DNA of 64,000 bases from CAVSRC01 sp963798195 (lineage in GTDB: Bacteria; Pseudomonadota; Alphaproteobacteria; Rhizobiales; Kaistiaceae): positions 496,001-560,000 of the forward strand of contig CAWCSF010000010.1 of the NCBI GenBank assembly GCA_963798195.1. Reading direction: 5' to 3'. A model generated the notes under the pieces. That model searched no databases. It was not told the origin of the DNA and was given only the letters and a program-made list of their open reading frames with translations. Position numbers and translations under genes: made by a program. This document shows, in pieces, positions 1-8,951 of this stretch. How positions within the stretch are numbered: position 1 is the first letter of the stretch; every line of letters starts with the position of its first letter.

Positions 1-1122
1 ATCCGCGCTTCCGCAAGATCACCGGCAACATCGTGTTTCCCGGTTTCACCGCGCCGAAACTGGTCTGGGTCGCGCGGCACGAGCCCGACGTCTTCGCCAA
101 GGTGGCGAAGGTGCTGCTGCCGAAGGACTACGTGCGCCTCAAGCTGACCGGCGATTATGCCTCCGACATGTCGGATTCGGCCGGCACATCGTGGCTGGAC
201 GTGGCCAAGCGCGACTGGAGCGACGACCTGCTTGCAGCGACCAAGCTTTCGCGGGCGCAGATGCCGAAACTCTACGAGGGGTCGGCATCGACCGGCACGC
301 TTCGCGGCGAACTGGCCACACGCTGGGGCTTGGGCTCGACCGTGGTGGTCGCCGGCGGCGGCGGCGACAACGCGGCGTCCGCCTGCGGCGTCGGCGTGGT
401 CAAGCCGGGCACTGCTTTCGTGTCGCTCGGCACCTCGGGCGTGCTCTTCGTCTCCAATGCACGCTTCTCGCCCGACCCGGCGACGGCGGTGCATGCCTTC
501 TGCCACGCCGTGCCCAACACCTGGCACCAGATGGGCGTCATTCTCTCCGCCGCCGGCGCGCTGGAATGGCTGGCCGACGTGTTCGGCACAAGCGCCGCCG
601 ATCTCACCAAGCCGCTGGAAGGCGACAGGAGCGGTCCCGGCGACGTGATGTTCCTGCCGTATCTCGGCGGCGAGCGCACGCCGCACAACGACGCCGCGAT
701 CCGCGGCAGCTTCGTCGGGCTGAACTACGCCACCGACAAGACCGCGCTGACGCGGGCCGTGCTGGAGGGCGTCGCGTTTGCGTTTGCCGATTGCCTCAAG
801 GCGCTGACCGAGGCCGGCGCGACGCGTCGATCGCGCGCTCGCGGTCGGCGGCGGCTCGCGGTCGCGCAAGTGGCTGCGCATCATCGCCAACGCGCTCAAC
901 ATCACCATCGACGTGCCGGAGGAGGGCGACTTCGGCGCCGGCCTCGGCGCGGCACGCCTGGGACTGATCGCGGCGGAGAACGCCGACCCGTTTGCCGTCT
1001 GCACCCAGCCCGCCATCCGCGAAACCATCGAACCGGATCGCGACCTGGTGCCGGCCTACGCCGCCGCTTACGCGACCTATCGCAAGCTCTACCCAGCCAT
1101 CAAGGAGGCCACGCGCCCATGA
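1..1122 (+). pseudogene. xylB: xylulokinase, 5' end outside window, frameshifted
   Basis: ATP-dependent phosphorylation of D-xylulose, the step after xylose isomerase. The frame open from base 3 reads FGGY-kinase sequence (GGGGDNAASACGVG, FVSLGTSGVLF, FLPYLGGERTPHND). After EAGA at about 819-826 the frame is lost. It resumes one base later as RVDRALAVGGGSRSRKWLR and ends in TGA at 1120-1122. Removing one base within 819-826 joins the two frames, so a single +1 insertion explains the break. The stop overlaps the xylA start (ATGA), so the genes are translationally coupled. The out-of-frame reading happens to run into xylA in frame, giving a spurious fusion. The N-terminal part lies upstream of the window. 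Identity is sure; whether the frameshift is real or a sequence error is open. Confidence 0.9.
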
Positions 1123-2435
1123 GTGCCCGCTTCTTCAATCAGGAAAAGCCGATCAAGTTCGCCGGCGCCAAGGCCGGCGACGGTCTGGCCTACCGCTGGT
1201 ACGACCCCAACAAGAAGGTGCTCGGCAAGCGCATGGAGGATCACCTCCGCTTCGCCGTTTGCTACTGGCACTCCTTCACCTGGCCGGGCGGCGATCCGTT
1301 CGGCGGCGAGACCTTCATGCGCCCGTGGATGCACATGGGCGACGAGATGAAGGCGGCGGAGATGAAGGCCGATGTCGCCTTCGAGATGTTCCGCCTGCTG
1401 GGTGTCCCGTTCTTCACATTCCACGATCGCGACATAGCGCCGGAAGGCCAGACGCTGGCGGAATCCAACCGCAACGTCCGTGCCATCGGCGAGATCTTCG
1501 CCAAGAAGATGGAGAAGGCGAAGGTGCGGCTGCTCTGGGGCACCGCCAACCTGTTCTCCAACCGCCGTTTCATGGCGGGTGCGGCCACCAACCCCGATCC
1601 GGAAGTCTTCGCCTACGCCGCGGCGCAGGTGAAGAACGCACTCGACCTCACCCACGAGCTGGGCGGCGCGAACTATGTGCTGTGGGGCGGGCGCGAGGGC
1701 TACGAGACGCTGCTCAACACCGACATCAAACATGAACTCGACCAGCTCGGCCGCTTCCTGACCATGGTCGTCGAGCACAAGCACAAGATCGGCTTCAAGG
1801 GCACGATCCTGATCGAGCCGAAGCCGAAGGAGCCGACCAAGCATCAGTACGACTACGACGTCGGCACCATCTACGGCATGCTGAAGGCCTTCGATCTCGA
1901 CAAGCAGGTCAAGATCAACATCGAGCAGAACCACGCCATCCTCGCCGGCCATACCTTCGAGCACGAACTGCAGCTTGCCGGCGCGCTCGGCATCCTCGGC
2001 TCCATCGACATCAACCGCGGCGACTATCTGCTCGGCTGGGACACCGACCAGTTTGCCATGAACGTGCCCGAAATGGCGCTCGCCGCCTATACGATCATCA
2101 AGGCGGGCGGCCTCGGCACCGGCGGCTACAACTTCGACGCCAAGATCCGCCGCCAGTCGATCGACCCCGACGATCTGCTGATCGCCCATGTCGGATCGAT
2201 GGACGCCTGCGCGCAGGGTCTGCTGATCGCCGAACAGATCATCAAGGACGGCAAGCTCGACGGCTTCGTCGAGGACCGCTACGCGGGCTGGAAGGGCAAG
2301 GAAGGCAAGGCCATCCTCGCCGGCAAACGCTCGCTGGACGATCTCTCGGATTACGCCCTGAAGAAGAAGCTCGATCCGCAGCCGAAGAGCGGCAAGCAGG
2401 AATACCTCGAGCAGCTCATCAACAGCTATCTCTAG
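1119..2435 (+). CDS. xylA: D-xylose isomerase
   Basis: Interconverts D-xylose and D-xylulose in the cytoplasm; metal-dependent TIM barrel. The 438 aa length matches class II xylose isomerases. Visible signatures are FFTFHDRD (catalytic His at about residue 102), GGREGYETLLNTD, IEPKPKEPTKHQYD (metal-binding Glu), EQNHAILAGHTFEHEL and DINRGD. The ATG at 1119 is chosen because it overlaps the xylB stop by 4 nt, is preceded by AAGGAGG at about 1102, and starts at the usual family N terminus (SARFFNQEKPIKFAG). It forms an operon with xylB, and probably with the downstream TIM-barrel isomerase 42 nt away. XylF/XylH encoded at the other end of the window would supply the substrate. Confidence 0.97.
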   Translation: MSARFFNQEKPIKFAGAKAGDGLAYRWYDPNKKVLGKRMEDHLRFAVCYWHSFTWPGGDPFGGETFMRPWMHMGDEMKAAEMKADVAFEMFRLLGVPFFTFHDRDIAPEGQTLAESNRNVRAIGEIFAKKMEKAKVRLLWGTANLFSNRRFMAGAATNPDPEVFAYAAAQVKNALDLTHELGGANYVLWGGREGYETLLNTDIKHELDQLGRFLTMVVEHKHKIGFKGTILIEPKPKEPTKHQYDYDVGTIYGMLKAFDLDKQVKINIEQNHAILAGHTFEHELQLAGALGILGSIDINRGDYLLGWDTDQFAMNVPEMALAAYTIIKAGGLGTGGYNFDAKIRRQSIDPDDLLIAHVGSMDACAQGLLIAEQIIKDGKLDGFVEDRYAGWKGKEGKAILAGKRSLDDLSDYALKKKLDPQPKSGKQEYLEQLINSYL

Positions 2436-2477
2436 GGGCGCGCCACCAAGCGTGCCCGCTCCCACCGGAGGAACACC

Positions 2478-3533
2478 ATGAAGACGATGAAAGGCCCGGC
2501 GATCTTCCTCGCCCAGTTTGCCGGCGATGCGGCGCCGTTCAACAACCTCGCCAACATGGCGAAATGGGCGGCCGGGCTCGGCTACAAGGGCGTGCAGATC
2601 CCGAGCTGGGACGGCCGGCTGATCGACGTGAAGAAGGCGGCGTCGAGCAAGGCCTACTGCGACGAGATCAAGGGCGTCTGCGCCGACGCCGGCGTGGAGA
2701 TCACCGAGCTTGCCTCGCACCTCCAGGGCCAGCTTGTTGCGGTGAACCCGGTCTACGACGCGGCATTCGACGGCTTCGCGGCGCCGGAAGTGCGCGGCGA
2801 CGGCAAGAAGCGGCAGAAGTGGGCGGTCGATCAGGTCAAGGCGACCATCAAGGCGAGTGCCAATCTCGGCCTGCCGGCGATGCCGACCTTCTCTGGCGCC
2901 TTCGTATGGCCGTTCATGTATCCGTGGCCGCAGCGCCCGGCCGGTCTGGTCGAGACAGCCTTCGACGAACTGGCGAAGCGCTGGAAGCCGATCTTTGACT
3001 ATGCCGATGGCCTGAACGTCGACGTTTCGTTCGAGCTGCATCCGGGCGAAGACCTGCACGACGGCATCACCTTCGAGATGCTGCTGGAGCGGGTGAACAA
3101 TCACCCGCGCTGCGGCATCAACTACGACCCGTCGCACTTCATCCTGCAGCAGCTCGACTATCTCGAGTTCATCGACATCTACCACGAGCGCATCACCGCC
3201 TTTCACGTGAAGGACGCGGAGTTCAACCCGACCGGCAGGCAGGGCGCCTATGGCGGCTTCCAGTCGTGGATCAACCGCGCTGGCCGCTTCCGCTCGCTTG
3301 GCGACGGCCACGTCGATTTCGGCGGCATCTTCTCGAAGCTCGCCCAATACGACTACGACCGCTGGGCCGTGCTCGAATGGGAATGCTGCATCAAGAGCCC
3401 CGAGCAGGGGGCGGCGGAGGGCGCGCCGTTCATCGCGAACCACATCATCAACGTGACGGCGAAAGCCTTCGACGATTTCGCCGCAAGCGGTGTCGACCAG
3501 AAGGCCAATCGCAAGATGCTCGGCATTGGTTGA
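2478..3533 (+). CDS. sugar phosphate isomerase/epimerase-like TIM-barrel protein
   Basis: 351 aa protein of the AP-endonuclease 2 / xylose-isomerase-like TIM-barrel superfamily. Members of this fold epimerise or isomerise ketoses and inositol derivatives using a divalent metal. Metal-ligand-type motifs are visible in barrel order: SFELHPGED, NYDPSHF, HVKDAEF, GDGHVDFGGIF and AVLEWE. The ATG follows GGAGG at 2467. It sits 42 nt after xylA and 11 nt before a Gfo/Idh/MocA dehydrogenase gene, a pairing common in inositol and keto-sugar pathways. The exact substrate cannot be read from sequence; the neighbourhood suggests a pentose or polyol. Confidence 0.85.
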   Translation: MKTMKGPAIFLAQFAGDAAPFNNLANMAKWAAGLGYKGVQIPSWDGRLIDVKKAASSKAYCDEIKGVCADAGVEITELASHLQGQLVAVNPVYDAAFDGFAAPEVRGDGKKRQKWAVDQVKATIKASANLGLPAMPTFSGAFVWPFMYPWPQRPAGLVETAFDELAKRWKPIFDYADGLNVDVSFELHPGEDLHDGITFEMLLERVNNHPRCGINYDPSHFILQQLDYLEFIDIYHERITAFHVKDAEFNPTGRQGAYGGFQSWINRAGRFRSLGDGHVDFGGIFSKLAQYDYDRWAVLEWECCIKSPEQGAAEGAPFIANHIINVTAKAFDDFAASGVDQKANRKMLGIG

Positions 3534-3544
3534 GGGAGGCAGAC

Positions 3545-4714
3545 ATGGTCGAAGGCAGAAGTGACGGCAAGTCGGGCGGCAAGATCCGGCTTGGCATGGT
3601 GGGCGGCGGGCAGGGGGCATTCATCGGCGCAGTCCACCGCATTGCCGCGCGCATCGACGACAACTACGAACTGGTCGCCGGTGCGCTGTCGTCGCAGCGC
3701 CAGCGCGCACTGGACTCCGCGGCGGAGCTCGGCATCGCCCGCGAGCGCGCCTATACCGACTTCGAGGAGATGGCCAAGGCCGAGGGCAAGCGCAAGGACG
3801 GCATCGAGGCGGTGGCGATCGTCACGCCGAACAACATGCATGCCGGTCCGGTCAAGGCGTTCCTCAAGGCCGGCATACACGTCATCTGCGACAAGCCGCT
3901 TTCACTGACGCTCGCCGAGGCCAAGGACCTGGTCAAGGCGGTCAAGCGCAGCGGCAAGATCTTCGCGCTGACGCATAACTACACCGGCTATCCGATGATC
4001 CGGCAGGCGCGCGCCATGGTCGCGGCCGGAGAGCTTGGCGAAATCCGCCACGTGCAGGCCGAGTATGCGCAGGACTGGCTGACCGAGCGGCTGGAGGCGA
4101 CAGGCCAGAAGCAGGCCGACTGGCGCACAGACCCGAAGCGCGCCGGCGCCGGCGGCTGCCTCGGCGACATCGGCACCCACGCCTACAACCTTGCCTGCTT
4201 CGTCAGCGGGCTGACGCTGGATTCGGTCTGCGCCGACCTGACCGCCTTCGTGAAAGGGCGGAAGCTCGACGACAACGACAACATCCTGCTGCGCTGGAAG
4301 GGTGGCGCGAAGGGCATGCTGTGGGCGAGCCAGGTGGCGCCCGGCAACGAGAATGGCCTGACGCTTCGCGTTTACGGGACGAAGGGCGGCCTGTCGTGGC
4401 GGCAGGAGGACCCGAACTATCTGTGGTTCACGCCCTTCGGCCAGCCGACGCGCAAGCTGACCCGCGGGGGCGCCGGGACGGGCAATGAGGCCGGACGCCT
4501 GACCCGCGTGCCGTCAGGGCATCCGGAAGGCTACCTGGAAGGCTTCGCCAACATATATTCCGAAGTCGCCCGCGCCATCCGCGCGGCGCGCAACGACGAC
4601 CCGGTCGATCGGGCGGTCACCTATCCCACCGTCGAGGATGGGCTGAAGGGCATGGAGTTCGTCGACGCCGCGGTGCGGTCGAACAGCAAGGGCGCGGTCT
4701 GGGTGAAGCTCTAG
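3545..4714 (+). CDS. Gfo/Idh/MocA family oxidoreductase
   Basis: NAD(P)-dependent sugar or polyol dehydrogenase, 389 aa. The N-terminal Rossmann motif is LGMVGGGQGAFIG (residues about 16-28). The catalytic-lysine segment is CDKPLSL (usually EKP), and the active-site GDIGTHAYNL lies in the C-terminal domain. The ATG at 3545 follows GAGGGAGGCAGAC; a longer in-frame upstream reading overlaps the preceding gene and lacks family similarity, so it was discarded. It is co-transcribed with the TIM-barrel isomerase 11 nt upstream, and the two probably act on the same cyclic or ketose substrate. The stop overlaps the convergent sigma-factor gene by 4 bp. Substrate unknown. Confidence 0.88.
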   Translation: MVEGRSDGKSGGKIRLGMVGGGQGAFIGAVHRIAARIDDNYELVAGALSSQRQRALDSAAELGIARERAYTDFEEMAKAEGKRKDGIEAVAIVTPNNMHAGPVKAFLKAGIHVICDKPLSLTLAEAKDLVKAVKRSGKIFALTHNYTGYPMIRQARAMVAAGELGEIRHVQAEYAQDWLTERLEATGQKQADWRTDPKRAGAGGCLGDIGTHAYNLACFVSGLTLDSVCADLTAFVKGRKLDDNDNILLRWKGGAKGMLWASQVAPGNENGLTLRVYGTKGGLSWRQEDPNYLWFTPFGQPTRKLTRGGAGTGNEAGRLTRVPSGHPEGYLEGFANIYSEVARAIRAARNDDPVDRAVTYPTVEDGLKGMEFVDAAVRSNSKGAVWVKL

Positions 4715-5970
4715 TTTCGCCGCAGGGCGGCCCGGCGTTCCTGAAGGAAGCGGCGCACGGCCGGATCGGCTTCGAGGCCCGTCGCGCGCTCATAGGCGGC
4801 GTCCGCGCGTTCAACGTCGCCGCTCCGCGCCAGAAGTTCGGCGCGCGCGGCCCAATAGGGCTGGTAGTCGGTCAGCCGTGAATCGGCGTCAACTTCGGCG
4901 AGGGCCGCCAGGCCTTTCTGCGGGCCAAACACTTCAGCGATCGCTATGGCGCGATTGAGTGCCACCACCGGCGAGTCGGTGATCTGCGCCAGCGCATCAT
5001 ACAGGCCGACGATGGCCGTCCAGTCCGGCTGACCACTGCTTCGGCGAACGGCGTGGGCCGACTGCACAGCGGCTTCGAGCTGGTAGCGGCCGATGCCGCC
5101 CATACTGCTGGCCCGGAGCAGCAGCGCCTCTGCCTCGTCGATCAGATCATCATTCCAGAAGGCCGTGTCTTGCGCGGCCAGCGGCACGTAGCCACCATCG
5201 GCGTTTCGCCGCGCGCCGCGCCGCGCTTCGGAATGCAACATCAGGGCAAGAAGCCCGAGCGCTTCCGGCTCGTCAGGAAGCAATGACGCGAGCAAGCGTC
5301 CAAGCCAGATCGCTTCTTCGGCAAGGTTGCGGGCGCGGCTGTCGGCGCCAATGGGATCGGCCCAGCCCTCGCTGAAGGCCGCATAGACGGCCGCCAGCAC
5401 CGCATCCAGCCGTCCGGCGAGTTCGGAGCGCTCGGGAATGCGGAACGGGATGCCGGCCTGACGGATCTTGGCCTTGGCGCGCGACAGGCGCTGCCCCATC
5501 GTCGCCGGCGCGACCAGGAAGGCTGATGCGATCGCCGCCGCGTCAAAACCGAGGACGGTCTGCAGGATGAGCGGCGCGCGGATGGCCGAATCGAGGGCAG
5601 GGTGGGCGCAAGCGAACATGAGCGCCAGCCGTTCGTCCGGTATCGCTGCGTCCTGCATCGCGGCTTCCTCGAGTTCTTCAGCCACCAGACGAACGTGACC
5701 GCTGGCGTCCTCGGCCGTCTTCCGCCGACGCACGGCGTCGACCTGCTTGCGGCGAGCGACCGTCATCAGCCAACCTTCAGGATTGGCCGGGACGCCGCGC
5801 GCTGGCCAGGTGGCGAGTGCTTCGGCGAAAGCTTCGGCCAGCGCGTCCTCGGCGGCGGCAACGTCACGCGTTCGCGCCGCGAGGAAGGCGACGAGCTTGC
5901 CGTAGCTGCGGCGGGCGACGGCGTTCGCGGTGGCGCGGGCGCTGTCCCGAATGCGCTCGCCGGCGGCCAT
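4711..5970 (-). CDS. ECF42-type RNA polymerase sigma factor (sigma-70 family, DUF6596)
   Basis: 419 aa extracytoplasmic-function sigma factor with a long C-terminal extension, as in ECF42. Region 2 is near residues 18-85 (DVAAAEDALAEAFAEAL, NPEGWLMTVARRKQVDAVRR). Region 4 is near 125-175 (LILQTVLGFDAAAIASAFLV, MGQRLSRAKAKIR). The remainder is alpha-helical and TPR-like (DUF6596). No anti-sigma factor lies nearby. ECF42 members are typically linked to YCII/DGPF proteins and the C-terminal domain is needed for activity. Here it is the last gene of a YCII - SMP-30 - sigma operon, 6 nt after the SMP-30 stop. It probably directs its own operon; no promoter motif could be assigned. Confidence 0.9.
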   Translation of the reverse strand: MAAGERIRDSARATANAVARRSYGKLVAFLAARTRDVAAAEDALAEAFAEALATWPARGVPANPEGWLMTVARRKQVDAVRRRKTAEDASGHVRLVAEELEEAAMQDAAIPDERLALMFACAHPALDSAIRAPLILQTVLGFDAAAIASAFLVAPATMGQRLSRAKAKIRQAGIPFRIPERSELAGRLDAVLAAVYAAFSEGWADPIGADSRARNLAEEAIWLGRLLASLLPDEPEALGLLALMLHSEARRGARRNADGGYVPLAAQDTAFWNDDLIDEAEALLLRASSMGGIGRYQLEAAVQSAHAVRRSSGQPDWTAIVGLYDALAQITDSPVVALNRAIAIAEVFGPQKGLAALAEVDADSRLTDYQPYWAARAELLARSGDVERADAAYERATGLEADPAVRRFLQERRAALRRN

Positions 5971-5976
5971 CGCCGG

Positions 5977-6825
5977 CTACGGCCAGCCAGCGTGTGGCGC
6001 CGGCGCCCGGGCGACCAGCACCTGTCCGCGCGGGTCGATGATGCCCATCTTCTCCATGCCGCTCCACTCGGCCGCCATCATGAACAGCGTTCGGCCATCG
6101 TCACCGCCGAGCATGCACGCGAAGCAACCGCGATCAAGATCGATCGTCTCCAGAACCTCGCCGCCTTCGCGCACGCGCACGCACCGTTTGTTTGGAACGT
6201 CGCCGTACCAGACCGCGCCTTCGGCATCGATGCAGATGCCATCGGGCACGCCGTCGCCCAGATCGGCCCAGACCCGCCGGTTCGACAGGCCGCCATCGGC
6301 GCCAATATCAAAGGCGGTCAGCTTCCTGCCGTAGGACTCGGCGATGATCAGAGTCGCGTTGTCGGGTGTGATCGCCATGCCATTGGGAAAGGCCATGCCA
6401 TCCGCCACCTTACGGACGGCGCCATCGGCCGAGACCTCAGCGATCACGCCCGGGGCGAAGGACTCGCCGGCCATCACGTCGAAGCCGGCGCCGTTGACGT
6501 AGATGTTGCCGCGCCCGTCCACGACGATTTCGTTGAAGCTGCCTGAAACGCTCCGGAGATCGACGTGCGTCGCCAGCGAACCGTCGGGCTCGCGACGGAG
6601 GAGGAGGGCTTCGGGTCCGGAGACAACGAGCAGGCGGCCGTCCGGCAGCCAGTCGATGGAGAAGGGTATCGTCGTCGGCACGCGGGCGATGACTTCACTC
6701 TTTCCGCTTGGCTCGACCGCCACGATTTCCGACCGGCCCCAGTTGCAGAACCAGAGGCGGCCGTCGTGCCAGCGCGGCGACTCTCCAAAGCCGAGGCCGA
6801 CCAGCAGGGTGCGGATTTCAGGCAT
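5977..6825 (-). CDS. SMP-30/gluconolactonase/LRE family protein
   Basis: 282 aa six-bladed beta-propeller with the SMP-30 pattern: GFGESPRWHDGRLWFCNW at the N terminus (metal-binding Glu), GNIYVNGAGFD, GMAFPNGMAITPDN (Asn ligand) and GVPDGICIDAEG (Asp ligand). These metal-dependent lactonases hydrolyse sugar lactones such as gluconolactone or xylonolactone. It sits between the YCII gene (12 nt upstream) and the ECF42 sigma gene (6 nt downstream), an unusual partner for that sigma group. Because a pentose operon lies next door, a sugar lactone substrate is plausible, but co-transcription with the sigma factor suggests a stress-linked role. Confidence 0.87.
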   Translation of the reverse strand: MPEIRTLLVGLGFGESPRWHDGRLWFCNWGRSEIVAVEPSGKSEVIARVPTTIPFSIDWLPDGRLLVVSGPEALLLRREPDGSLATHVDLRSVSGSFNEIVVDGRGNIYVNGAGFDVMAGESFAPGVIAEVSADGAVRKVADGMAFPNGMAITPDNATLIIAESYGRKLTAFDIGADGGLSNRRVWADLGDGVPDGICIDAEGAVWYGDVPNKRCVRVREGGEVLETIDLDRGCFACMLGGDDGRTLFMMAAEWSGMEKMGIIDPRGQVLVARAPAPHAGWP

Positions 6826-6837
6826 GTCGACGCCCTC

Positions 6838-7191
6838 TTACGCCGGCTGGACCCAAAGCGGGCGCACCTCGACCGCGCCGTGGCCGGTGGCCGGGCAGCG
6901 CGACGCCCAGGACAGGGCCGCATCGAGGTCGGGAACGTCGATGATGTAGAAGCCGCCGAGCTGCTCCTTTGAGTCGGCGTACGGGCCGTCGAGCACCTGC
7001 GACTTGCCATTGCGTGCGCGGATGGTTGTAGCGGACGGGCTGGTCTCCAGGCGATTCCAGCTCTTGACCACGCCGGACTTGGTCAGCGCCTCGGTATAGG
7101 CCGCATAGGCGGCGAGGCCCTGCTTCTGCTCCTCCGGGCTGAGTCTTGGGAAACCGGCTTCGTCGACATAGAGCATCAGGATGTACTGCAT
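6838..7191 (-). CDS. YCII-related (DGPF domain) protein
   Basis: 117 aa. Starts MQYILMLYVDEAGF, the normal YCII-related N terminus, and carries the DGPF-type motif LDGPYADSKEQLGGFYIIDV near residues 67-86. The fold is a ferredoxin-like alpha+beta dimer of unknown activity. Proteins of this family are the regular genomic partner of ECF42 sigma factors. This is the first gene of the minus-strand trio ending with the sigma gene. The ATG follows GGAGACTTACG. A direct role in signal sensing is often supposed but is not shown. Confidence 0.88.
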   Translation of the reverse strand: MQYILMLYVDEAGFPRLSPEEQKQGLAAYAAYTEALTKSGVVKSWNRLETSPSATTIRARNGKSQVLDGPYADSKEQLGGFYIIDVPDLDAALSWASRCPATGHGAVEVRPLWVQPA

Positions 7192-7312
7192 CGTAAGTCT
7201 CCTTCACGGTCGCGGCCCGAGCACACTTGCTCTCCGCCGAACACAGTGACGCGCGATGCGCGGGGATTTCGACAAGCGAGGAAAATTATCTGGAGCGGCC
7301 GGAAGGCCTGAC

Positions 7313-7795
7313 TTACTGCGTCTGGGCCGCCGGGTTCCGCGTGTAGCCCGGCCCGATGACCGGCGCGACCTTGGGCAGGACGGATTGGTCGAGATCGGCG
7401 TGGAAGACCTTGTCGAGCTTCTCGATCTCGCTGCCATCGGCCGCGACGAGCCTGACGGTGACCGCGTAATCCTTGCCTTCCGTGATGCCCTGCAGCGCCT
7501 GCGTCTGGAAGCTGTAGCGGAGCTGCCCCGGATTGATCACGTCCCGGCGCATGACGACCGGATCGCCGCCTGCCGGGTTCTCGAACGTCACCTCGATGGA
7601 CGAGCCTTCCGGCAATTGTTTCTTTGGGCGCGGCCCGACGACGATTTGCGCGGAGGCCTCGGCCAGCCGGTAATTGAACAGGAACCCGCCGCCTTCGGTC
7701 GCGAGATAGGGTGGGCCAGACTCGTTGCAGGCCGCCAGGGCGAGCGGCAGTGTCGCGACCGCCAGCAGCGTTGGTAAAATGATGCGGCGTCTCAT
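7313..7795 (-). CDS. predicted lipoprotein
   Basis: 160 aa secreted protein of unknown function. The N terminus MRRRIILPTLLAVATLPLALAAC is a lipoprotein signal with lipobox LAAC (Cys about residue 23), implying export and lipid anchoring. The mature part contains a beta-rich domain (SSIEVTFENPAGGDPVVMRRD, YAVTVRLVAADG) that resembles an extracellular binding or adhesin-like module but matches nothing I recognise. The start at 7795 overlaps the stop of the upstream GFA gene by 4 nt (ATGA), indicating coupled translation. A longer in-frame reading to 8044 is only antisense or overlap sequence. Confidence 0.75.
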   Translation of the reverse strand: MRRRIILPTLLAVATLPLALAACNESGPPYLATEGGGFLFNYRLAEASAQIVVGPRPKKQLPEGSSIEVTFENPAGGDPVVMRRDVINPGQLRYSFQTQALQGITEGKDYAVTVRLVAADGSEIEKLDKVFHADLDQSVLPKVAPVIGPGYTRNPAAQTQ

Positions 7796-8271
7796 CTTCG
7801 TGCTCCGGCGGAGGCCATCCGGCGGCGCTCCTGGGCCTCGGACGGCCAGAGCGTCTTCATGTCGTAGAATATCTCGAAAGCAGGCACATCGGGCGGGATT
7901 GTGACCCAGGGCAGTTTCGAGCGCGTGAAGATGTGCACGTCCGGCACGATCCCGGCCGGATTTTCCAGCGTGCCCGTGCGTGCGAAGCGGAGATAGGGAC
8001 GCCCGCCGTAGTCGCTCCACATCGCCGTCTGGCATTCCGGGCAACGGTAGATGTCGTGCGGCCGCCCGCTTTCAGTCGGCATGGAGATGGGTCGCGGGTC
8101 GCCGGATTCGATGACGATGCGGTCGGCCTCGATCAGCCCGTTAATGACGAAGGCGCTGCCGGTCTGACGCTGGCAATCGAGGCAATGGCAGCAGTGCACG
8201 AACATTGGCATGGAGGTGAAGTGGTAGCGCACCGCTCCACACGCGCAATGGCCACGCAGATTGCGCGTCAT
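7792..8271 (-). CDS. GFA family (CENP-V/GFA domain) protein
   Basis: 159 aa. Zinc ligands of the GFA fold are visible: CACG at residues 9-12, CCHCLDCQ at about 27-34 and CPEC near 77-80. The family is named after glutathione-dependent formaldehyde-activating enzyme, but most members have no proven activity; some bind glutathione or act in detoxification. It is first in a two-gene unit with the downstream lipoprotein gene (4-nt overlap) and 10 nt downstream of a small membrane-protein gene, so all three may be one operon. Cytoplasmic, no signal peptide. Confidence 0.85.
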   Translation of the reverse strand: MTRNLRGHCACGAVRYHFTSMPMFVHCCHCLDCQRQTGSAFVINGLIEADRIVIESGDPRPISMPTESGRPHDIYRCPECQTAMWSDYGGRPYLRFARTGTLENPAGIVPDVHIFTRSKLPWVTIPPDVPAFEIFYDMKTLWPSEAQERRRMASAGARR

Positions 8272-8281
8272 CGCTCGTTCC

Positions 8282-8878
8282 TCAGACAGCGGCCGGCAGC
8301 ACCGCCGCCGGCAGCGCCAGAGGATCGTACTTCGCTGGCCACGCCTTGCGGATGTACTGGATCAGCACCGGCAGAAAGAGAAGCACGATCACGAACTTCG
8401 CCACCGCCACCCATGGGCCGCCCCATGACAGGAACAGCATGAAGGCGAGGGCAAGGCCCGTGAAGATGAAGACCGTCAGCGCGACGTTGAGGATGAAGGC
8501 GACGAGGCTGTTGCCCTGGCGGAACACTACATTCTTCCCGCGCGCCGCCAACCGGCGATGCAGTTCGGTGAGGAAAGCGACATACTCTTCGTTGTGCTCC
8601 GCGAAGTTGGCGAGGCTGACGTAGTCCAGGTTGAACAGCTCGGCCATGCCGCCCTTGCGGAAGATCACCTGCGCCCGGTAGCGGTTCGTCGCTGCGCGCG
8701 TGGGGGCGTAGGCGAGGCGTACCTCGGAAATATCGTCGTAGAAGACGCCGTCGAGCTTCTTGCCGACCTCCTCCCAGGTCAGCGCATCCTCGGTCAGGCG
8801 GTAGGTGCGCGCGCCCACGAAAGCGTTCGCCTTGAGGTGGTAGACGGTCGGATCGATCGTTGCGGCTGTTTCGCTCAT
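8282..8878 (-). CDS. small membrane protein of unknown function
   Basis: 198 aa. The N-terminal ~125 residues are soluble (YRLTEDALTWEEVGKKLDG, YDDISEVRLAYAPTR, YRAQVIFRKGGMAELFN), reminiscent of PH-like domains fused to membrane anchors. Two hydrophobic helices follow at about 130-153 and 159-180. The ATG at 8878 is preferred over an in-frame start seven codons upstream, because family-like sequence begins at MSETAATIDPTVYHLKANAF. Transcribed away from putA; the 73-bp divergent spacer (8879-8951) shows no clear operator. Function unknown. Confidence 0.7.
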   Translation of the reverse strand: MSETAATIDPTVYHLKANAFVGARTYRLTEDALTWEEVGKKLDGVFYDDISEVRLAYAPTRAATNRYRAQVIFRKGGMAELFNLDYVSLANFAEHNEEYVAFLTELHRRLAARGKNVVFRQGNSLVAFILNVALTVFIFTGLALAFMLFLSWGGPWVAVAKFVIVLLFLPVLIQYIRKAWPAKYDPLALPAAVLPAAV

Positions 8879-8951
8879 CGTCCTCGACGGATAAGCCAAA
8901 GGCGCAAATTGGGCAATCGCAGGGACGCGGCGGGTACCCTAAGATGAAGGC

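Noticed and set aside
33..2435. An 800-codon frame spanning xylB and xylA as one fusion protein
   Set aside because: The middle part (about 820-1118) is arginine-rich out-of-frame sequence; the true xylB frame is one base over and ends at 1122, and xylA has its own ribosome site and ATG at 1119.
1089..3620. 843-codon minus-strand ORF
   Set aside because: Lies wholly antisense to xylA and the TIM-barrel gene; long stop-free antisense frames are expected at this GC content, and no family motifs appear.
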